DNA of 64,000 bases from assembly GCA_030512335.1 (NCBI GenBank), contig JAULSU010000003.1:3658001-3722000 (forward strand). The letters run 5' to 3'. The DNA comes from Immersiella caudata (lineage: Eukaryota; Ascomycota; Sordariomycetes; Sordariales; Lasiosphaeriaceae). Every line of letters starts with the position of its first letter. Position 1 is the first letter of the stretch. Both the position numbers and the translations under genes were made by a program. Below, piece by piece: positions 56,979-64,000 of this stretch. The notes below the pieces were generated by a model. The model did no database searches and was not told the DNA's origin. It saw only the letters and a program-made list of their open reading frames with translations.

Positions 56979-59900
56979 TCAGAGGCCGAAGTTCGTATGG
57001 TTGTGGTGTGCTTCTTGCAGAACTACATCGAGGTTAGCTGTGGTTTTCAACGGCACATCTCGGGAAGAACATACCATGTAGGACATTCATTTGGCCGGCT
57101 CTGTCTTCACAGGCGATTTGAAGCCCACTGCCGTCCACGAAATCAAGAATGACGCTGTTGGGGAGCTCCTGGACCTCCATCTCAGGTGTGTACGGAGTCT
57201 TGAAGTCGCTCATGTGGTAACGCTTGATAGCGCCAGCCTGGTGATGTCTGTCCTTGCCTTGAACAGCCAGCGGCACTGTGGTGGCCCCTTGGACGGCGCT
57301 CAGAATCAAGAAGCCTTGGCTATCAAGGCAGATAGTCCGACGCTTCCAAAGGAGGTTGTCGGGGAATTGCACATTGACATCGCCCATGTGCGACACGATG
57401 GACGGCTGATGGTACGACGCGGCCCCTGTGGCGGTGCTTCCCCTGGATTGGGGGACGCCCATGCTGGCCGCTTCGACCTCAGCATCCTCCTCTTCAGCGA
57501 CGGTCGGAGAGATCGAGGGTGTGATGTTCTTCTTGCTCGAGCTTAGCGAGTTGGATAGGCGGCGCATGAACCGGCTGGCGCGGCTGGCGCCACTGCTCTT
57601 TCCAACAGTAGGGCTTGTTGGGTTGGATCCCCCAGAGACAGACCCGCTCTTCTTGTCGCTTTGCCCATTGACGCTTCTACCCTCGGCCTCTGAGTCGCCG
57701 CCTTCCCGGGCCGGAGGAGACAGCCCAGCATTGGCCAGGTTGGTGGTAGAGAGAGCCGCCGGTGACGTGGTCTGCTCCATGGAGGACCTGCGGCTGCTGA
57801 TGCTGAGCCGGCGGGGGAAGATGCTGTTTTGGTGCACAGAAGGTGGGCGTGACGCAGGCGACTTTGCGGGCGTGGGAATAGCGGGAGAGGCAAGTCCACC
57901 AAGGCTGGGTGAGATGCTCAGGTTGTCGGTCGATGGTGACCTTGCACCAAGCAGAGACTCGCGACGATCCTTGATGAAGTCCTTAACAACAGTCAGGGAT
58001 GATCGTCTCCGAGGCCTTGGGCCGTCAAAGTCATCGTTCTCGTTGCTCTTCATTTCTTCGGCTTCTCGGTCTTGCGACTGTGACCTTCGGCCTTTAGAGA
58101 ACCGTCTTTGCAGCAAGGACTGCTTTGGCTCGGGCTGCGGTTCTTCGGCCTGAGGACTCGGTGCCAGAGTGCTGCCTGCGAGGGGTGAAGGATTGGGCGA
58201 AGGTGTGCGTTTTTGGACATTCACCAACAAAGGTGACTGCTTCAAGTCAAGAGGCTCAAAGTCTGTGGGGTCAGCCTTGAGATCCGGAACTTTGGGAAAC
58301 CGTTGATTAGGTTCGCGGATAATGCGTGCCGTAACCTGAATTGACTCGGGTCTGCCTCTCGGGGGCTTTCCTCCTTCAAAAACGGAAAGCCGGCCCGCCA
58401 TAACTCCAGTTCTCTTGACAGATTCAGGAGATGACTCTCCTGATTCAGGGGGCGAGGAGTTACCTCTCGTCAGCGAGCTTGCCCTATCAGCTACCGACGG
58501 CGACCTCGACGGCTCTCTGCCACCAGGTTTCCGGACCGAGAAAAATGTGGCAGCAGGCCGTTCTGGCGTTGTGCTATCTCCAGTGCCGGTGCTGCTGGAT
58601 AGCTTCTCAAGAGCTTTAATGCGCTGCGAGATGCTAGATCCTATCTTGCTGCTCTTCGGTCGCAAATCCGCAGATGAGTTTTGCTGGGTGATCTTATGCA
58701 GGAACGCCGCGCCCGAGGACACGGTTCTGGCTGAGCTTGTCGAGACATCGCCGGGAACGAGCAGCGGGCCACGAATAGGATTGGACACAGTTCTCACGAT
58801 GCGAGGCGTAGATGGCCCGCTTTCTAGAGCGGTAGCCGGTCGTTTTGGCTCGCTCGGTAGCAGCGGAGACATTGGCGACTTTGAGACCGTGATGGGTTTT
58901 GCCTGCTGTACCGTTGCGGACTGCAACTCATCGATCAGCCCGTCGTCGTCTAGGAAGCTGCTGACAGACCGGCGCTTATCCTTTTCCTGAATATCCAGGT
59001 CGGTTCTAATCTCAAGCGTTTTTCGCTTGGAACGCTTGGTGGAGACTGATGCTGACTCCGAGGCTATATCGTCCTCCTCGTCTGCCAGAGCAGCGCTTAA
59101 TTCAGCCTTTGCGTCATCATCTGCCTCCAGGTTGGCGACAATTGATGGGGCTGCAGCGGTAATGGGACTTGTTGGTGAGCCCTGCGTTGAGAATTTTGAT
59201 ACCGGGATCTTGATCTGCGGCGACTTGGGCGTCTGAGGTGCAGATATCTCAGAAGGCGCTTCGAAGTCGTGCGTAATCACTTCCTCGACATGCGCCGGCT
59301 CGGTCTGTTCAACAACAGTGTCAACCTCCGTAGCCTTGGAAGAAGACACCGCAGAGAACTTTGATATGGGCAGGGCAGCAACACTCGGCGCGCTCACCGC
59401 CGCCCCCTCAGCTTCAACCAGTATTAGCTCAGCAGCAGGCTCACTTAGATTTGGATCCTGTGCCTCATCAGCATCCTCGTCCTCTGCTTCCTCAGACTCG
59501 TCGGCATCTGATGCATCAAACTGTTCACCGGGAACATCAGCCCCGGCGCTGGTGCCGTTGGCAGCCAGTAATTCCTCCTCGATAATTGGCGACGGCTCGA
59601 GGGGAGACAGGTCTGCCTCTTTCGCAGCAAGAACAGTCTCATCTGTCGACTCTGACAACGACGAGGCCTGTGTCGAATCACCAATCTCTGAGGTTGCCAA
59701 AGGCGAGGTCGGATGAGAGTCGGAATGAGTATCGACAGATGCTTGATCTGCGGCGACATCAATTCCAATAGCTGAGTCGGCCTTGGTAAGCGAGAGACGG
59801 TTACTCAGGAGATTGTCGTCTTCGGCAGCAGCCTCGTCGGTTTCCCTTTCGTCCGGCAAAGCCTCCGCCTCGGGAATTTGTTCTACGATGGCAGGCGTGT

Positions 59901-61411
59901 TGGGAGTGCTAGGAGTAGAGGAGTCCCCAGTGCCTGCCGAATCCGACGAGGGTTGTAGGTACATCATCTTCTTCTTCTCCCGCAGTTTCATCGCCTTCAA
60001 GAGACGCTGCTTCTCGGGCGTCATGGTATTCTGCTTGGTGGACGGCGGCGGAATCGCAGGAACCGGAGACTTGAAAGAAGGCATTCGGATAATCTGGGCC
60101 GGCGCGCCGCTGCTAGTGTGAGGACGCACAGGTTCGGCGATGGAAGGAACTGGTCCTGGTGGGCTTGGCGACGAAACTTGAGAGAAGGGTGTCTCTGCTT
60201 CTTCCTTGATTGGGGAGTCGAGTAGGTCGTCGTCGTGCCGGCTCTTCTTGGGAGTCTTGGCTAGCTTGAGCCCCGCAGGTATTGTTGAAACTGGTCGGAA
60301 AGTGGCAGCTCCTGCTGAGGTTCGTGGCCGACCAGTCAAATCGGCTGAAGGTCGAGGCGCGAGCTTTACGCGTAGTTTCCCATATGGGTACGAAGTTGGG
60401 CTGTAGAGGTCCGGTCGAGCTGACTGGGAGGACATGCGCCGTCCAGAGTCGTCAAAGGACTTTGACGGCGATGGTGGGTTGGCAAATCCAGTGAAGTGCG
60501 GAGGCTCAGCTTCGTCGGTGAACTTCGAAGCCTCAGGCAAACTTGCGAGGTCCGCGTTCAGTTTGACAGGACTCTCTGACACAGTGGGTCCAGGATTTTC
60601 CTTCTCCCTATCGGACGTCGCCTTCTCTTCCTCTTTCACCATAGACTGTCTCTTTCTGTCTCTTTCTTCCTCTTCCTCCTCTTCTGCAATTTCCATCAAC
60701 CGGCGGCGTCGCAACGAACTCGTAGAAGAAGAGGTCGAACCAGAGGCAGCATGTAAAGAACAAGCAGCTGAAAGCTTGGTATCCTTCAGTTCCTTCGCGT
60801 CGCTAATCGAGAAGGCGGTATCGTAGGGTGAGAATCGGTCGCAAACGGAGTTGAAGTGGACAGTCACACGCGCTGCATTGCATCACACAAGTAAGCCCTC
60901 TCTCCCTTTAAAGGGCAATGACGATATGGAACGCGACTGGCGGTCGCAGGGAGAATCCTATAGCAAAGGGCGCGCTGAAACAAACCTTGGACCAATCTGG
61001 AACAGTCGTCGGGTAGGTATTTGATGATGACATTCCGACGACGGTATCTGAGGAAGCCATACAGCGGCGACTTCTCTTCATACTCGGCTACACCATTGCG
61101 GACCTCGACGACGCCACCATTGCCGCGGCCCAGGAGCTCGACCTCGTCGCGACTCGCGTATTTAAGGAGGAACCTGGTTGGAAACAAGTACAGGGTCAGC
61201 AACTCGAGCGCAAAGTAAGAATGAACCAATATCTCGAAGCCATTAAGGCTTCGCGCCAGGCAATTGGGATGCTGGGCGTTGCCGGGCGCGGCGAGACAGG
61301 AGAGTGGGACATGCGCCGGGGGGTTGTGTGTTCGTACCATCCTCCAGGTTCCGCGACGGCCGCATCGTGAGCTTCCTTGACCTTTGCGTCGTCCAATCCA
61401 TTCAGCGACAT
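56979..61411 (-). CDS. Large actin-binding protein: N-terminal ADF-H domain, C-terminal PH-like domain
   Basis: 1367 residues from exons 61411-61338, 61173-60986, 60872-57075 and 57022-56979; introns are 164, 113 and 52 nt. The splices build an ADF-H (cofilin/drebrin-type) domain over about residues 1-135: MSLNGLDDAKVKEAHDAA, GGWFLLKYASRDEVELLG, SPLYGFLRYRRRNVIIKYLP, DDCSRLVQARVTVHFNSV. A Glu/Arg-rich helix follows (RRRRLMEIAEEEEEEERDRK). The next 1,000 or so residues are disordered Ser/Pro/Glu-rich sequence with several PxxP sites. The C-terminus is a PH-like fold, with WKRRTICLDSQGFLILS as its first strands and VLQEAHHNHTNFGL as its final helix, the latter only seen after the last splice. 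Such proteins probably link cortical actin to membranes; that role is inference. I know no settled gene name. Confidence 0.85.
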
Positions 61412-63619
61412 CTCCGGTGTCCCCTCTGGACCTCCCTGGTCTCAATCCGCGACTGCAGGGTAAATGGTTGAGTCGTGGGTAAATCTTTCGAGGGTCGATC
61501 CGGGTTGCGGTGCAAGAGCGGCAGAGGACAGTTTCAGGGGTAGACAGGGCTGGACCGCCGAAGCTGAGCCAGAGACAGCAGCAGTCCACTCATGGAGCTG
61601 GCCCGGCGGGAGCGTTGCAGTGGCAGTCGATCAACGGCGGGCGAAGCACTGGGAAGCGTCTAACAAGATTGGCATCGAAAACTTGGGCGACAAGCCGAAA
61701 CGAGCCACGGGAGCCACGGGAAGCAGTAGACGGTCAGGGCCGGTGAGAGCTGTGGAGCCAGACCACCATCAAACTCTAGGTATGGACCGAGCACGGATGG
61801 CAATCGGGGGTGGGACGGTGAGTCGGGAATTCGCGCCAGGATGTTGCGGCGCAGAGAGAAAGAATGAAGGAATAGAAACGAATGAACGTTCATCAACAAA
61901 AAAAGATGAAGCGGAGGGATGCTTTGCAAAGAGAAGGTCAAAAACAGCACGGCCAACAGTTTACCGCGCGATATTTTACAATTTGGGGGAGAGCTCAGGG
62001 GTCCCTGAGAGTGCATGGGCTGTCGAGGGGCGTCAGGGAGGGGCGACAAGTCTCTCTGGTCGTGCCTTCTCACCTTCAAAGCGACAAGTTGAAGGCCCCA
62101 TCCCACCCAAGCTAAGGTTTCCTGGTTTCCAATGCTATAGCCTCGCGATGATATACCGTCGCTATCATCTTCTGCCTCCGACGGTGAGCCCAACCGCCAT
62201 CAACGGCATTGCGTTTTCTGCCATCCTGAGATCCACTCGCGCCGCCACGACCCCTGCCCCCTGCCCCCTGCCCCCTGCCCCATATGCCACCTAACCCATT
62301 CGGACGTTGTACAGCTCCTCCTTGTGGACGGCCGAGAACAACGCTGTAAGAAACACCTCGGAGAAGCGCCCAAGAGGACTCATCATTCTTTACCAATCCA
62401 ACCCATTCCTGTGCCTGCGTCCAGCTTCTGCAAGACATCCGTCAAATCATTCATCAGGGTCCCACTCAAAACCTGACAGCTTCAGCCAACCCCGCGGGCA
62501 CTGCCGATCCGCCCACCCTTCAGCATGCCCATACGCCTTGCGTGCCCCGAGTGAAACGTGCACATCACCATGCACTGTGCCCCCTCAACTCGCTCGAAAC
62601 AAACAGGTCCAACCCATAGGAAATAACCCAGAAAATCACAAACCTTCTTTCCACCACCCACCTACAAACGAACGGCAATCAACCTGCATCCTGCCAATGC
62701 AGAACCGAGGAGACGCTGCCCACTATCTCGGCTACCGCATTTGCAACCACCCCTTCGCCCAGTCCTCGGACACGCTTTGACTAACTTGCATACCACCTAC
62801 CCCCCCTCTTCGCGAATGGGATTCGCTGTCTACCTTGAGCATGGAAGAAGCAAACGCACACTCCCTCCCATTTTCCTTCAGCATCCTCGCCTTTGGAGGT
62901 GTCCATCAAAGCGACGCCGACCACGCGGCAAGACTGACGTTGAGTGCTTGCACCTAACCTACCTAGCGAGCGCATGCAGCACTTAGAGCATGCTACTGTA
63001 TACATGAAGCTGCCGTGGTGCAGCGAAGCGAAGTGTCTACCCGCATGGCATCACTACTGGTTCAACATGACAGATGCGGTTTGTGGGGTTGGTCTGAACT
63101 TCTTATCGATGGCTGTCATCTGATGAACGACTTGCTGAAGCACCACAGCGGTTGAGAAGCAGGAATTCTCGCCCTAGTCAATCCAGCAAACTACCTAAGA
63201 AGTGTTCATGGGGAGAATACAGAGCTCGAACCGCATATCATTGAAATGTTTCTATGCTCAGTAATAGACGACAAATGACAGACCAAGACACAGCGGAAGA
63301 CAACCCAAAAGAATAATCGCTTCATATGGAACTTGCCCAAAGTATAACTTGAAAAGCAATGGACATCTGGTGCTAATCGTATCTGTTTCCTTTCCCATCG
63401 ATACAGTTGAGACTGCCGTATAGTTTACGCCGGCCTTGAAACCGACACTTGCATCTTACACGGCTGCAATGTTTCGCCGCCTTCAGCCACCAAACCAGTC
63501 AGTACTGGGAGCCACTCCGTTTTCCCGAGAGAGCTGCTCGCATGCCCCACCGGATGCTACAAGTCCAAAGTTGCCCAATAATTAGGTGAGTGTTGTGTGC
63601 GACTGGCGGCCGGACTTCA
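61412..63619. other. Region between the ADF-H gene and the PP2C gene
   Basis: About 2.2 kb. Plus-strand frames at 61464-62294 and 62307-62780 have no domain and are not called. A CCCCCTG tandem run lies at 62251-62281. Confidence 0.5.
62251..62281. repeat. CCCCCTG heptanucleotide tandem repeat
   Basis: About four copies of CCCCCTG in a row; simple-sequence repeat in an intergenic region. Confidence 0.85.
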
Positions 63620-64000
63620 TTATTTCGCCGCGCCCGAGCTCTTGTCGACTGATCTGCCCATCACGACGTCGGGGGCCTCTTTGATCGAGCTCGGTTCCTC
63701 CTCCACAGATCCCTGGATTGTAGTCGGAGTGAACGATGGCTCGCCATCCTCGAGGGGCGCAGGGTCGTGGCCGAGCCCACTGTTGCTAGCCGAAACACCG
63801 ATAGCGGGGACGTCTCCTTCAGCAATTTTTTGCTTCGTCGCCCCGACGATCTTCTCGACCTCGCTGACCTTGGTGATGTCGGTGGACGCATCGCCCTCAA
63901 CTCCGATGGCAAGCTCCTTGTTGACTTGCTTTTCAATCACGGCCTCCTTATCAAAGCGGATGATCATGCAGGATAGGTTATCCGTGCTGAAACGCGAGAG
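63620..64000 (-). CDS. PP2C-family Ser/Thr phosphatase, C-terminal part only
   Basis: The reading frame enters from the right window edge and ends at the stop 63620-63622; 126 residues are visible. The first residues, FSTDNLSCMIIRFDKEA, match the last strand of a PP2C (PPM) catalytic domain, where the S-T-D-N sequence contains the conserved metal-binding Asp. After this the sequence is an acidic, disordered tail (EKQVNKELAIGVEGD...). The upstream catalytic motifs (RxxxED, DGH) lie outside the window, so the family call rests on one motif. Which fungal PP2C it is (Ptc1-7) cannot be decided. Internal introns in the missing part are unknown. Confidence 0.68.
   Translation of the reverse strand, partial: LSRFSTDNLSCMIIRFDKEAVIEKQVNKELAIGVEGDASTDITKVSEVEKIVGATKQKIAEGDVPAIGVSASNSGLGHDPAPLEDGEPSFTPTTIQGSVEEEPSSIKEAPDVVMGRSVDKSSGAAK

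Noticed and set aside
61464..62294. 276-codon plus-strand frame in the ADF-H promoter region
   Set aside because: Low-information Arg/Gly/Ala composition, no domain, ends in a simple-sequence repeat; likely chance in GC-rich DNA.

Overview
This window is nuclear DNA from a filamentous ascomycete, most likely a Sordariomycete and perhaps Sordariales. I infer this from protein-level resemblance to Neurospora/Chaetomium-type proteins, the compact layout, short introns (mostly 48-80 nt) with GTRNGT donors and CTRAC-like branch sites, and an intron-containing tRNA. I could not check it against a database. No plasmid, phage, CRISPR, intact transposon or secondary-metabolite cluster is visible. I support 20 protein-coding genes, two of them cut by the window edges, plus one tRNA-Pro and one weak small-ORF candidate. 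Exon joins were worked out by hand from splice motifs, phase and protein continuity.

Layout, left to right. An acetylxylan-esterase-like CE5 enzyme (-, cut at the left edge) and a GH16 glycosidase (-) form a small secreted-CAZyme pair. Then come a WW-domain protein (+), ribosome-biogenesis factor RIX1 (-) divergent from the PI4-kinase scaffold YPP1 (+), a short-chain dehydrogenase (-), a ZIP zinc transporter (-) divergent from the mitochondrial nuclease NUC1 (+), and the polyadenylation factor PFS2 (-) with a strange repeated 3' end. Next are a two-domain MOCS1/cnxABC-type molybdenum-cofactor gene (-) divergent from a WRAP73/Wdr8-like WD40 gene (+), an RRM protein (+), a GMC-type long-chain fatty alcohol oxidase (-) divergent from an ELO fatty-acid elongase (+), a FYVE-finger protein (-) divergent from the SNARE YKT6 (+), and tRNA-Pro(AGG). 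The right part holds a single-pass membrane protein with an RG/N-rich N-terminus (-), an alternative NADH dehydrogenase (+), DML1/Misato (+), a large ADF-H plus PH-like actin-binding protein (-) and the C-terminus of a PP2C phosphatase (-, cut at the right edge).

Most genes are housekeeping and unrelated to their neighbours. Three links may matter. The two CAZymes lie together, and the esterase upstream region carries two GGCTAA hexamers. FAO and ELO are divergently paired and both handle long acyl chains. Several products act in mitochondria (NUC1, MOCS1, the NADH dehydrogenase, DML1).

The most unusual features are (1) two extra degenerate copies of the PFS2 C-terminal tail downstream of its stop, readable in the same frame and carrying AAG where PFS2 has TAG; (2) a MOCS1 linker intron whose donor overlaps the codons of the catalytic Gly-Gly tail, so retention or splicing would give MOCS1A or a MOCS1A-B fusion; (3) a second possible N-terminus for PFS2 inside its first intron; and (4) three stop-free, multiple-of-three introns in other genes.
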